NCBI GenBank assembly: GCA_036346225.1 | Contig: JARFIW010000500.1 | Location: 2,046,001-2,110,000, forward strand | Reading direction: 5' to 3' | Origin: Platerodrilus igneus | Taxonomy: Eukaryota; Arthropoda; Insecta; Coleoptera; Lycidae | DNA length: 64,000 nucleotides | Shown here: positions 1 through 11,249 of the stretch, piece after piece | Position numbering within the stretch: the stretch's first letter is position 1 | How the letters are laid out: each line of letters starts with the position of its first letter | The notes under the pieces: model-generated | Databases searched by the model: none | What the model was told of the DNA's origin: nothing | Seen by the model: only the letters and a program-made list of their open reading frames with translations | Made by a program: the position numbers and the translations under genes

Positions 1-650
1 CATGGTAGCCGCAATTCACGTCCTAATATCACGCAAGCGGGAGAGTATCCTGTGCTATCATGTACCGAAGATCGCTACGCCAGTAGGAACAAATGTAAAT
101 ATTGATCCCAGTCTCGTTGATGTTCAGCTTTGGCTAGGTACTTTCCTAACGCCTGTTCATTCTTTCAATCATTCCATCCTATTGAGGATGAAGTGGCGTG
201 GTTCTAGTCCTCCTGATTCCAAGATGCTTGCAGACGTGTTGAGACAACGCTGATTCGAAGTTCCGACCTTGATCGAAGTGTAATTCCAACGGCAATTCCT
301 TTCTCTGATTCAGCAAACGGACCAGCTATATCAATGGCCACCCTCTCAAAAGGATTCTTCACGTTATGCTGTCTCATTGGGGCTTTCCGTTTTGTAACCG
401 GGCCATTTCCAAAGGCACCCAACTCACATTTCTGGCACCACTCCTTCACATCTTCTTTGCAGTTCACCCAATAGAATCTCTCTCTCACTCTTTCGAGATT
501 TCTTTTCACGCCAAAGTGCACTTTGGAAATACCATCGTGCAGGTGCTTCAACACTTCCGGCACTGTGCTTCTCGGCACGATCACTTGAAGTCTCTCAGCG
601 CCATCTTCATATACCAGGCGTAGTTTCAAGATTCTATTTTCAATCACCAA
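1..650 (-). pseudogene. gypsy integrase with the catalytic core partly deleted
   Basis: This is the integrase part of the left gypsy polyprotein. Read on the minus strand it opens with a His/Cys zinc-binding module (paired Cys in WCQKCELG) and a core start (IDIAGPF, which should hold the first catalytic Asp). The frame then jumps to FDQGRNFES, around the second Asp, and on to HPQ*DGMIERMNR, around the catalytic Glu, where a stop replaces a conserved Ser. The stretch expected between the first and second Asp is absent, so about 60 residues of core seem to be deleted. The segment nearest the left edge matches the post-core region (LAEHQRDWDQY). The family assignment is firm; enzymatic function is excluded by these breaks. 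Confidence 0.8.
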
Positions 651-767
651 GGAGTCCCACTATGCCCAGTATGCCTTCAGGACCCTACTTGAAATACTAA
701 TTTCTTCCCAAACTGGTCGTTGTCCTCTACTTTTCTACTCAATAATACGTCCCAATTCGGCGTCATT

Positions 768-2385
768 CTACTGGTCTTCTCGTATTCTTTTGGGTTGCCA
801 AGTAACATCGGTTACCGTTATTGTATGAATGACACTTATTTTCTCTTCCATCTTGAAGCAATGATTGCAGTCTATCGGACAAGGTTTCCTTGACAGAGCG
901 TCTGTATTCCGATGGCTAGTTCCTACACGATGTTCTGTGTCAAAATCATATTCCTGCAGCCGCTCTATCCACCTTGCAACTTGTCCTTCAGGATTTTGAA
1001 ACTGCAGTAACCATTTTAGTGCAGCATGGTCTGTTCTCAGCAGGAATTTACGGCCGTATAAGTACTTATAAAAGTGCTCTACGGATTTGACAACGGCCAA
1101 CAGCTCCCTCCTTGTCACACAATAGTTCCTTTCTGGAGGCGTCAAGATCTTGCTGAAATACCCAATAACTTTTTCTTGTCCGTCGTGCACTTGAGAAAGA
1201 ACGCTTCCTATAGCTGTGTTACTGTCATCGGTATCCAACACAAATTACCCCTCCATCCGTGGATAACTCAAAATTGGTGCTGTAACCAGTAGCCGTTTCA
1301 GTTGTTCAAATGCACTGTGGCAATCGTCATTCCAATCATATTCTTGTCCATCTTCGATTAATTTCGTTAACGGTTTGGCAATGTTCGCAAACCCAAGTAT
1401 AAAACGTCGGTAATATGTTCACCATCCTAGAAAACTGCGCAGTTGGTGTATATCTGCTGGTGTAAGCCACTCTTGTACCGTTTTTATTTTGTCAGGGTCA
1501 GCTCTTATTCCAGTCTCCGAAACGACATCTCCTAGGTATTTCAAGTCTTTTCCAAATAGGTGACACTTCTTGGGGGTCAATATAAGGTTTGCCCAGCGTA
1601 ATCTTTGGAATATCTCCTTTAGATTCTTAAGGCGTTCTTCAAAAGACCGGCCTAACACTATCACGTCGTCTAGGTACACCAGACATGTTTTCCAGGACAG
1701 TCCACGCAGTATCGACTCCATCGATCGTTCATAAGTAGCACAGGCATTGCATAATCCAAATGGCATGACCTTGAACTGCCATAATCCAGTTCCAATTGTA
1801 AACGCAGTTTTTTCTTTATCGTTTGGCTCCAAGCCTACCTGCCAGTATCCGCTTTTCAAGTCCAAGGTCGAAAACCATTTAGATCCGGATAGAGTATCCA
1901 AGGTGCCATCAATTCTGGGCAAAGGATAGCTGTCTTTCTTTGTCACATTGTTAAGCCGCCGGTAGTCTACACAAAACCTTGTCGACTCATCCTTTTTTTT
2001 GACAAGCAATACCGGGGATGCCCGTGGACTATTTGAGGGTTTAATCACTCCTTGTTCTTCCAATGTCGGTGATAATTTGCTCGTTTTCTTTACGTTTTGC
2101 CAAAGAAAGCCGCCAGGGGTGTTGTCTTATCGGTTGCACATCTCCAGTATTGATCTTATGTTGCACAACATTCGTCCTTTCTTTCTCACTATCATCCAGT
2201 GCAAACACACCTCGATATCGTCCGGCCAGTTTTTTTACCTTGCCCAGTTGGTCGCCGTTTAATCCTTGACACGAAGGTATCAATATATACAGCAATTTCT
2301 GTGAGCAACCGTTGTCTGGTTTATTTTTCGTGTCGTCCACACAACGTTTAATATGGCATACTGGAATGCAACTTCCCACAATCAT
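768..2385 (-). pseudogene. gypsy reverse transcriptase and RNase H
   Basis: The polymerase copies element RNA into DNA and the RNase H removes the RNA strand. On the minus strand the RT finger and palm motifs are clear: RFCVDYRRLN, LDLKSGYWQVGL, the FGLCNA segment and the catalytic YLDDVIV (YxDD). A connection region (YLGDVVSETGI) follows, then an RNase H-like domain with ERNYCVTRRELLAVV and LLRTDHAALKWL. The region sits in at least three frames: one break near 2050 splits the RT N-terminus, and another near 1290-1420 separates RT from RNase H. It is an inactivated pol of usual domain order. Confidence 0.9.
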
Positions 2386-2960
2386 GTCTTTCTTTGGGTC
2401 ACCGTATGCGGATTAATGTTTAGCACCCTTTCTGGTATCATATTTCGAAACTTTACCAGCGTTCTTCCAATCAGTAATCCCTTCTGAGCCATTCCCGATT
2501 CAGTTGCTTCCATCATGCATATTTGTCCTTCTCGGAGCGTACCATCCAGGCATTTCATTACTATCATTTTTGACTTTTCGGGTATTTTCATATCACAAAT
2601 CATTCGGACTTGCATCGTCTGATTACTCGTCCCTTGAAATGGAATCTCATCATCATCTATCCAAAGCACTTTTTCTTTCATGTTCACATGAAACCCATAT
2701 TCTCGCATGAGATCCATTCCCAAGATTACTTTTTCTGTAATTTCAGCTACCAACACCCGATGATTAATTAGTTTGTCCCCAATTGCCAACGTAACGGCAG
2801 TCTCTCCGTGAGTACAAATTTTCTCACCACTTGCCGTTCGAAGACGCAGCGATACAGGTAGCACTTTTCAACGAACAACCAAATCTGGTCTCACAATAGT
2901 CCTTGTTGCTCCGTATCTACAAGTAATCGGACAACCCTACCATTAATTCCACCATCGATA
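2382..2960 (-). pseudogene. gypsy aspartic protease region
   Basis: Upstream of RT on the minus strand is a retropepsin-like region. The active-site loop reads LLVDT at about 2900 and then goes out of frame. A neighbouring frame continues as TIVRPDL, as expected for a retroviral-type protease, so a small indel falls in or next to the D-T-G/A triad. Further along, HRVLVAEITEKVILGMDLM resembles the conserved second half (the ILG motif). Activity is not possible as written. Confidence 0.7.
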
Positions 2961-3096
2961 TAGATGCTGTCCAGACTTCCCATCAACGATGCAGCACGGA
3001 TGATAATCTCCGATGCACTACGTTGTGCTGTCGACGTTCGCCCCCTTACGTCGACTTGCTTTAGTTTTCCTGCTGCTCAACCAGTTGTTTTGCTGG

Positions 3097-3966
3097 TTAA
3101 ATGCAGTGTCTCTGTATATAACCAACTTCACGGCAGCTCCAGCGTCGTAGACGCTGTCTCCGCGATCGTTGTCTTTCTAGCCTTTCCGCCACCCGGTTGA
3201 TTATTTCTTCTATGCTGTTCTGCGATTGACTAACTTCTTCTAAGGCAGACCGAACTTTGTGACTCATCCTGTGTGATGTTTGCTTAGCTGCTTCAAATTC
3301 GAGCGCATGGGCCAGTGCGTCATCTAACATTTTTGACCGTGCTAATCTTAGCGCTTGCTGTATTTCGCTGCCTTTAACGCCATCTACAAATGTTTGAACA
3401 GCCAGTTGTTCAAGGAAACTATCTGTTGCCGTTGGATATGCCAATCTAACTAATCTGACAATGTCAGCTTCGAATTCTGCAGGCTTTCATTTGTCTTTTG
3501 CGAGCGGTTTTTAACTTGTGCATGGTAAACCTGTTGAAGGTGAGCGTCTCCATATCTCATCTCAAGCTTCGATATTAAAAGACCGTAATCATTATGTTGA
3601 TGATCGGGAGTGGTTTGCAAGATGTTAAGAGTCTCTCCCCGTAGGGCTACTATTAAGTAGTTTGCCTTCTCTTTGTAGCACCAACCGTTGGTTTTTGCAA
3701 CGGTTTCAAATTGTTTCAGATATTTGGGCCAAGATGTTTTACCATCGAATGTGGGTGGTTTCACTTTAAATTTTGACGGTAATTTCTGGAATGTTCTGAT
3801 TTACAACTTGGTTTGCTATTTCAAGTGGCCGCGTTGTTAGTGAAATCATTTGTTCTTGCAGCCTCGTCACATCTTCTTCCATTTTTACCAATTTACTGTC
3901 CAACTTTTGCTCAACTGTTTTTCCCTGTTCAGTGAAATCTTCTTTTAATGCAACGTAGCTTTCCAT
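3097..3966 (-). pseudogene. gypsy gag polyprotein, three out-of-frame pieces
   Basis: Gag would form the particle around element RNA. The minus-strand piece at 3450-3764 carries a typical retrotransposon gag core (MKPPTFDGKTSWPKYLKQF, then an ALRGETLNILQ segment). The piece at 3097-3444 continues it and ends near a degraded zinc-knuckle region (CREVGYIQRHC). The N-terminal piece at 3766-3966 is a Lys/Glu-rich, coiled-coil-like region. Two frame changes separate the three parts. Confidence 0.75.
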
Positions 3967-4335
3967 TAAGCTTTGTTATAACGTGGCTGTCTTTTCATTC
4001 AACTTTTCCATTTAATCGTGTTTTCATTAAACCGTTCTTCTATTTTCTCAGCATTTTTACTAAATGTCAGTTCCATACCGAATTTAAACTGTTTAAGGGT
4101 CGATTCCAGTTCAACTGACCTCACTAAGTCTTCACTGAGTGTCACTTCTAGTTTAGCCGACCTATCTTCCATTTTTCAGCATTTTCACTAAGTGTCACAT
4201 CTAGTTTAACCGATTTAAAATCCTTAAGGAAATTCATTAAAGTTTCTGCGTCCACTTTACTTTGGCTTCTTGTAACAGGCATATACAAACTACTTAAATG
4301 TTTTTTAAATTAATCACTATATATACTTCACAAAG

Positions 4336-4346
4336 CCTGACACCAG
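4336..4346 (-). other. primer-binding site of the gypsy element
   Basis: On the minus strand TGGTGTCAGG follows one base after the putative LTR end (..GCTACA). A TGG-starting sequence directly inside an LTR is the expected complement of a tRNA 3' CCA end, and TGGTGTCAG starts are common in arthropod gypsy elements. Confidence 0.65.
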
Positions 4347-4656
4347 TGTAGCGGGCTACTACTAACGTGTTTCACTAATTTAAAACAAGTAATAACAAAA
4401 GTTTTTATTACTCACTGTTCCTAAGTCCAATTAACAGTATATGCCTTATTTATATATGTTTTCTGCCCAATTACAATGAAGCACTATCACACTAATGACT
4501 TTACAATTTCTAATATCTTCTTAAACTAAATTCTTAACCATAGGTTTATTAACAACACTAACACTACTATTTATCTATTACATTTTTGTCTATTTATGTA
4601 TTCGACAAGCTGTCGGTACAATATACACTTTCTCATAATACAAATTTATGTTTAGA

Positions 4657-5562
4657 GATCTTTCAAAACCTCATGGGCTGTTGCGCAGAAACCAATTTAA
4701 GTTATTTACGTTTAAGTGCGTCTTAAAAACATTTACAACTCAGCTGTTGCATATTAAGATTGTGGTTCACTATTATTGTTTTTGATTATTATTTATGAGA
4801 TTTCATCCTTGATACAACTTCAACCAGTTTTTTCAAAACTACTGCAACTCAGTCTAGTTTTTTATTTGTATGTATAGTGAAGGTTTTAATTTAGTTAGAT
4901 GAATAATGTTTGGTTTTACAGATTATTTTGTTATTTCAGAGCTTTTAATTTTACAATAAGTAACCGCAAGAAAACAATTCACGGTCAAGGAAGACAAATT
5001 ATTTCTAGTATGAGAAAAGAAAAGAATAGAATGCCTGTCATTCCTACGAATAATTTACAAAAACGAGTAGCAACAGCAACTGGAGTTGCACTAAACACTG
5101 TCAAGCGAATTATTTCAGAAGGAAGAAAATTAATAAGAGAAGTCCTAAATCTAATGCGGGCCAATTTGAGGATTGTGGTAGTAATTTTATGATTCTATGA
5201 AATATGCTTTCTTAAAAAATAATAAGAGGACAGTATTTTGGATGCCAAGAGTTTTAAAAAATTTAGCCTGTCTATTTTTATCCACACACGCACAGAAACA
5301 CGACACGCGAATAGAACAGTAAACAATACACCAAAAAAGTTACAGGTTCCGCATACAAACATTGTACTTTTATAATTTATATTATGTTGATAAATTACTG
5401 GTTATGCAATCCACATAGCATAGCAGTTGGGTTAATTCAGAATACGCATCCGGAAATTTAATGTTTTTGAATTTTACTTATATTGTATTGTTCTTTCTTT
5501 TTATACGATACCTCTCGCTTCCTTCATTGCGCATCTCACAGCCCATGAGATTTTGAAAGACC
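4657..5562 (+). mobile_element. short Tc1-like DNA transposon inserted in the LTR
   Basis: Imperfect inverted repeats of about 25 bp bound the segment. The left end reads GATCTTTCAAAACCTCATGG; the reverse complement of the right end reads GGTCTTTCAAAATCTCATGG. TA dinucleotides sit at both borders. At about 0.9 kb with only a partial reading frame it is an internally deleted, non-autonomous copy. Confidence 0.7.
4899..5192 (+). pseudogene. N-terminal helix-turn-helix remnant of a Tc1-like transposase
   Basis: The frame encodes a basic segment with NLQKRVATATGVALNTVKRI, which reads as a helix-turn-helix typical of the DNA-binding end of Tc1/mariner-like transposases in insects. No DDE catalytic part follows before the right inverted repeat. 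The real start is probably near ISNRKKTIHGQGRQI, not the first Met. It is a truncated relic inside the short transposon. Confidence 0.5.
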
Positions 5563-5745
5563 TATACTCTTGGACTTCCAAAAGCTTAACTATTTAACTT
5601 TACACGATATAATTTATGTTCGACATTCTGATATAGACTAACGATAGACAACCAAGTAGATAAATATCTTTAGTAGCATGACCTTGGATCATGTTTTAGT
5701 TTCTTCCCACTGGCAAGAGGCGCCCTAGTCAATATAATTCTAACA

Positions 5746-5944
5746 TGATGTGTACATTATTTATTTTAAATTTCTGTTTTCCGTATGTCTTATTTGTATG
5801 CAATTATTATAATGTTGATAACATTGAAGCAGTCACTGTTTTTATTAAATAAATTTGTCGACAGACTAAAATTACAATATAAAGCTTAGATGAGATTTAT
5901 CATTGGTAGTCAAAATGTCATAACTTAATGAAACAATTCGGTAG
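5746..5944. other. short AT-rich gap between elements
   Basis: No coding frame or repeat structure is seen between the putative gypsy LTR and the end of the Jockey-type LINE. Confidence 0.5.
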
Positions 5945-6439
5945 AATGTTGTAGGCTTCAATCAATCAATCAACAAAATTTAATAACAAAAAACAATGAG
6001 TGAAAAAATGTACATAACAATCCTATTTGCAAAATTTAAATATACCATAAAAGACTCAATTATGTACAACTGCATAGATTTGTCTTCGACGAAGATTCCT
6101 GCAGCAGTAGCGGCTTACTCTTCAATTGGGTTTGGGCACTAAGTCAGAAAAACATCAGAGGTTGGGATATCGGTGTGGCCCAAAAAAACAAAAACGGATC
6201 CAATCACGCGAGTCCACGATTACTGAAGATCGACTTTAAAACAGTGACTTTGCGGTAAGATTTGTTCTATCCGAACTTTGATGCGGTACTAATTTTAATG
6301 TGCCAACTGAGGAAAAAGACAAACAAAAAACCTCATCTTTTGAGGTGTAAATAAAATATTAGATGTGACAAAAACCTAAATACTTGTTTCGAAAATTGGT
6401 AAATTTTGATGGGGATATTTATGTTTTTACTTTTTAGGT

Positions 6440-9074
6440 AAATTCCCATGTCGGTATTTTGTTATGTCAAGTAGTAACGTGTTTCGTTTTTGTCTACGTG
6501 TCTGTAAGTAAAAGTTTTGTGAAGTTTTTTTAATATGTTCGACTATTGTTTCCATGTTTGCTGTTTCGTGTAGGTCTTTGATTTTAGCGTAGCGTCCTTC
6601 GTTAAGTATTAGTCTAAGGCATTTATTTTGGAACCTTTGCAGCTTTTGAATGTGCGTTTTAGCTGCACCGCACTAAACAGGGGCAGCGTATGTGATGGTC
6701 GGTCTTATAATTGCAGTATACAATAGTTTTTTATTTGTCATGTCCATTGTACTGTTTTTTGCTAGTAAAACATATATTGCCTTAAGTAGTATTATGGCTT
6801 TAATAATTTAATTTTGTATATGAAACTGGAAGGTAAGTTTTTTATCTAGATGGACTCCTAAATATTTCACGGAATCTTTTGGTGTAAAGTGTTTACCAAA
6901 GAGGGCAGCTTGACGATCTAATTTATAATTTTTGTATCTGCGATGAAAAAGGATAGTTTTGGTTTTTGGGGAATTAACAGAGATTTTCCATTTGTTACAA
7001 TATTTTTTAATTATTTTAATATGATTTTCGACGTTTTCGAGTGCGTGCTGTGGGTATGCGGAAATGGAATAAACTGCAGTATCGTCAGCATATAGAGCAA
7101 GGTTTGTGTCATGCAACGTTGGAATATCATTTATATAAATCAAATACAGGGTTGGCCCCAGGACAGGTCCCTGAGGTATTCCTGCATTTAATTTAATTTC
7201 AGTAGATAGTGTTTCACCTATTGCTACCTTAAAACGACGCTTATTTAAATAACTAGGAATAATATTTACAAGATAAGTAGGAAATTTGAGTAATATTAAT
7301 TTATGCACAAGTCCTCTAATCCAAACCTTATCGAAGGTTTTTTCAAAATCAAGGAGAGCCATGAACGTGACTTTGCGCTCGCTATACCCATTAATAATAT
7401 CATTGACAATTCTAGCTGCTTGTCTTGTCGTACTGTGACCTTGCCTAAAACCAAATTGAACATTTTTATAATTTTATTTTTAATAATGTGATCGTTGATA
7501 CGCGAATTTATGATCTTCTCAACTATTTTGCTTAATGTTGGCAATAGACTAACGGGCCTATAACTGGTTGCTAATTTTGGATCCTTTCCTGTTTTAAGGA
7601 TGGGAGTTACAATGGCAGATTTCCAGGTCACAGGAAAGTACGCGTACACTAGAATTGCATTGATAATATAATGTAGATGTACAACGGCTTTTTTGGTTAA
7701 ATTTTTAAGGAAGACGTTCGTAATCTTGTCTTTACCTGGGGCTTTGTTATTTTTCAGTTTATTAATAAAAATTTTAATTGCAGAGGGTGATGTGCGATGA
7801 ACTGAATCTAAATTTTGTGTGTTTTCTAACTGTCTATTTAATTCGGCTTCAATACGATTGTGGGAAAAATTATTAGGAATGGTTGTGTGATTGCTTTCAA
7901 AAATTTCAGCTAATACATTGGCTTTATCCAGATCTGTTTCTGCACAAACGGTGTTATGTGTTAGGGTTGGGATTGACCGGTTTTTGTTTTTCAGATACCT
8001 CGCCATTTTCCATATAGAATTGTCATCGACCTTAAGATTACTCAACTTTACCTTCCAGTCATTGTTTCTAAAAACCCAGATATTTCTACGCACCATTTTT
8101 GTCAACGTGTCGAGTTCCGTCTTGTCTTCTGCAGAACGCGTTCTCTGCCACCTTTTACGTATTTTGTTTTTAGATCTTATTAAATCAACAATTTTATTAG
8201 GTAACGGTTTTAACCCTTCTCTTAAGTACACGGTTTTAATCGACTGTGATTTTGCAATTTCTATTGCGTCTACAAGTTTATTGAGTTCGTTATTGATGTC
8301 ATTTGCATTTTTAATGTCATTATTAATTTTTATGTGTTGATCAAGTATTGTGCGGTATTGTGTCCAGTTTGCGTTTTTATAGTCTAGCAAGGGTGTTTTA
8401 TTGACGGTTCGTATTTTTTGTAAAGTAAATATAATGGGGTTATTGTCTGAGCTTAACTCAGCGGGGGATGAACGGTTTTGTAGATTTGGTATGTTGGTTT
8501 CAATTATTATGTCAATAGTTGTCGGAGTCATGCCATTAGTAGGAAAGTGTGTTTTTGTATTTGTAAAGTGTATCGTGCTGTTCGAGTTTTGTGTGTGGTT
8601 GAAGATGGTATTTCCGTTCCTATTGTTTTGATGACAGTTCCAAGTAACGTGTTTAGCGTTAAGATCACCTACAATGAGGGTTTTCGACCCTACACTTTCT
8701 AATATTCTTAGATCGCCGGGGGTGAACTTGTTTGTTGGACTATTGTATACCGCAATTATGTGTGTGTCATCGGAAAGTTTAATGATCACGTGATCTATTG
8801 TGCATAGGAAATTTACCTTAGTTTGTGTAAACCGGATGTTATTTCTGATTAATACTAATATTCTTCCACCATGAGTAGTTTTGTCTAATCTAACTATATT
8901 GTAATTCCTAAAATTAACCTTATTATTAATGCCTAATTTAGTTTCACTAATTAAAAGAATGTCTATACTAAGCCTAGTAATAAATTCTGCGACTTCTTGT
9001 AACTTATTTCTAATTCCATTTGAGTTCCAGCTAGCGATTTTTATATCCCTATCCATTACTCTAATTTGGAACAA
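6440..9074 (-). pseudogene. Jockey LINE ORF2: APE endonuclease and reverse transcriptase
   Basis: ORF2 nicks the target and reverse-transcribes LINE RNA. On the minus strand the endonuclease opens with IASWNSNGIRNKLQEV and contains DILLISETKLG and VGDLNAKHVTWNC. The polymerase has NKAPGKDKITN, SYRPVSLLPTLSKIVEKI, AGIPQGPVLGP and the catalytic LYADDTAVYS. A frameshift in the 7296-7362 overlap splits the RT between the PTLSKI and GIPQG blocks, and stops interrupt the C-terminal part, which stays recognisable to about 6440. Its start overlaps the end of ORF1 by 19 bases. It is a well-preserved but dead copy. Confidence 0.9.
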
Positions 9075-10141
9075 AATTCTCTGAAAGCTAAAAATTTAGC
9101 CAAGTTATTTCGACAATTACTTAAGTTGCTGTTAAGCTCTTTGACGAGCTGCAGCATTTTGTCAACATCTATCAAATTATTTAGTTTATTAATTTCACCA
9201 ATCAACTCATAAAAATTAGCATCGCCTACGTTAGAAATTGGTGACGTCTGCTTCTGGGGTGCTGGTGCTGATGGTTTGGTCCATGCATTTGTAGCCGGTG
9301 GCGGTGCTGGCGTCCACTTAGGTGCCGGAAAGTCCTCCTTAGATGGAACCTTAATTGCTGATGGTGTTTTCTTTGCGAACTTTTGTATAACGCTCAGCTT
9401 TTGTAAATACACGGGACATTCAACATTGTTGGTGGGATGAGGCCCTCCACAGTTAACACATTTGGCTTCAGTATCTTTAGGTTTCTCGCACGTGAAAATG
9501 AAATGACCCTTAGCACATTTGAGGCATTTCGGATTGGCATTGCAATTCGACGCCGAATGTCCCCAGAGTTGGCATCTGTGACACTGAATAATCACTCTTT
9601 TGTTGCTGTACTGCACGAAACTAATTTTTGTATGGTATAAGTACTTTACCGAATCGTTAAGATTTTTTGTTTTAATTGAGTTTGATGTCATTATCATATA
9701 TAATGGTGCTCTAGTATTTTTCATTTGCGTACATTTCAATATCTTAATTCCATACAACAGATTGAATTCGTTTATCAATTCTTCAGGTTCAATTTGTCCA
9801 AACAATCCATGAATTACGTGGGTGTTGTGTTTTTCGTCTTTGTATGAATATGTGTGATATTCAGTGTCACGAAGCAATTCAGTCACACATTTGTGATCTT
9901 CTTTCAAATGCGTGTAAATGGTCAATATATCTTTGCCGTATTTAATTTAAAAGTGTTCTTTAACCTTTAATTTTATAATTTCTATAAGCCGCCGGTGGTT
10001 TTCAGTCGTGCCATGTATCACAATGGGTGGCATTTTAACTTTTTTAGTAGTAGCTTCCGTTGGTTCTGCAACTACTGCTTCAGGCTGTTCATCCGTGCTT
10101 AGGGAAATTTCGTTTTCCATCTTTTCAATTGAAGTTAACAA
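9056..10141 (-). pseudogene. Jockey LINE ORF1, gag-like with three zinc knuckles
   Basis: ORF1 proteins bind element RNA. The minus-strand product carries three consecutive Cys/His knuckles (CHRCQLWGHSASNC, CLKCAKGHFIFTC, CVNCGGPHPTNNVEC), preceded by a divergent RNA-binding region and followed by a Pro/Ala-rich linker. This is the standard Jockey gag-like arrangement. The first 64 codons (from about 10141, starting MLTSIEKMENE) are in a different frame from the rest, so one indel lies near 9930-9946. The Met at MENEISLS is another possible start. Confidence 0.85.
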
Positions 10142-10190
10142 CGTCCGGCGTGGTCAGTACTTGGATCGGTGACCGCTTGAAAAACGCCTG
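10141..10190 (+). repeat. 5S rRNA-like segment in the LINE leader
   Basis: On the plus strand GGTCAGTACTTGGATCGGTG, continuing ACCGC, matches the conserved internal part of eukaryotic 5S rRNA (GGTTAGTACTTGGATGGGTG) with few differences. The flanking bases also align in 5S order for about 50 nt. It is only part of a 5S gene and lies antisense, directly upstream of LINE ORF1, so I read it as part of the element's 5' leader and not a working 5S gene. Confidence 0.6.
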
Positions 10191-10260
10191 CGTGTTGGAC
10201 TTTTTTGTTTTTATTGTATAATAGTTCCTTCCTTGGCGCAGGGATGGCGCTATACTTCTA

Positions 10261-11144
10261 AGAATCTTATTATTGAGTTCTTTATCTACTTGTTTTTGTC
10301 TATGAGACTAACTCTTACTATTATCAGCGGTCTTATATATACCCTGAATTAAAAGGATGATTCATAAGCCAATATATCCTAGAAAATTTTAGGCTTCTGT
10401 AGTATATACGTTGCTTACGGCACTTGTGCGTGTCTGACGGGTTGCCTAATAGTAGCTCGTAACAATATTATTAAAATAAATCATTTTCCTTACAATTTTA
10501 ATGCGGTACATGGTTATATTCAGTGTACTTTTTAATGTTTGAAAATTTGTGTACCAATGCGAATTAGTTTTTGTATAACACTAACAATAAATAAAGACCG
10601 CATGTCTATAAACGCAAGCTACTAACGTATCGTCCTTGTCAATATGGTTAATGTATTGAAGTTATGCTTTCTCAAAATCTCAATAAAAGTATTACCATAG
10701 ACAAAAAAATGCTGTAAAAAAGGATATGTAGGAAGCATATGGGTAAAGTTTAAATAAAAGTGTGTACACATAGAGCCATTTCAGGTTAATATCGACATTA
10801 AGGTTTAGCTTGTTTTTGTTTAAATATATTTTTTGATTTATCTATGTATAATGTGTTCACCACATCGTATTTTTCCACTTTACTTCAATGTACCGAACAT
10901 TTTGTCATCAAAACATTGCAGTTTGTCAAATTGTAACTTAAACGATGTATTGAGCACAAACATTTTATGTATTTTTCGGTCAACTCTATTTAAATCAAAT
11001 TTTGATTTATTGATCTATGATGTATTAAGTTTTTACACACACTGTACGTTATAGTTTGAGGTTATGTATTTAAACGATTTTAGTTTGTCCTAGGATTACC
11101 GCCATAGAATGCTGAGTATCGCATCTAAACTTTTCAGCTATATT
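10261..11144. other. intergenic, no gene recognised
   Basis: This AT-rich stretch precedes the Pcc1 gene. Short frames occur, but none has recognisable domains. It should contain the promoter of the Pcc1/PIG-P transcription unit; I see no convincing core element. Confidence 0.5.
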
Positions 11145-11166
11145 TATATATATATATATATATATA
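11145..11166. repeat. (TA)n microsatellite
   Basis: An uninterrupted TA run of about 11 units lies roughly 85 bp upstream of the Pcc1 start codon. Confidence 0.9.
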
Positions 11167-11249
11167 ACTAAAGTACATAAAATCTACTATTGCGAAACTT
11201 TGGAGTATGTGAAAATCCTACGTCTTTACATAGACGTTTAAATTTTAGT

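Larger units (their letters stand above)
1..5745 (-). mobile_element. Ty3/gypsy LTR retrotransposon, degraded, runs off left edge
   Basis: On the minus strand gag, protease, reverse transcriptase, RNase H and integrase follow each other in Ty3/gypsy order. Every domain carries frameshifts or stops, so the copy is dead. The 3' LTR lies outside the window. A primer-binding site and a putative 5' LTR are visible at the right end. The LTR appears to be enlarged by a separate DNA transposon of about 0.9 kb. No envelope-like frame is seen. Confidence 0.85.
4347..5745 (-). repeat. putative 5' LTR of the gypsy element, interrupted
   Basis: In element orientation the segment begins TGTTAGAATT and ends GCCCGCTACA next to the primer-binding site, so it has TG..CA ends. 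Without the inserted DNA transposon it is about 490 bp. The outer boundary is an inference because the partner LTR is beyond the window. Confidence 0.45.
5945..10260 (-). mobile_element. Jockey-clade LINE, near full length, inactivated
   Basis: The minus strand holds an ORF1 with three zinc knuckles, overlapped by an ORF2 with an endonuclease and a reverse transcriptase, the layout of Jockey-type non-LTR elements. The 3' end carries a short TTGA/GATT-type repeat tail near 5950-5970. The 5' end is not sharply defined; the leader includes a 5S rRNA-like stretch. Frameshifts interrupt both frames. Confidence 0.85.

Noticed and set aside
2..253. plus-strand 83-residue frame at the left edge
   Set aside because: The minus strand here encodes the gypsy integrase end; the plus frame is its shadow.
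10141..10200. functional 5S rRNA gene
   Set aside because: Only about half of the 5S sequence is present, with substitutions; the 5' and 3' helices are missing.
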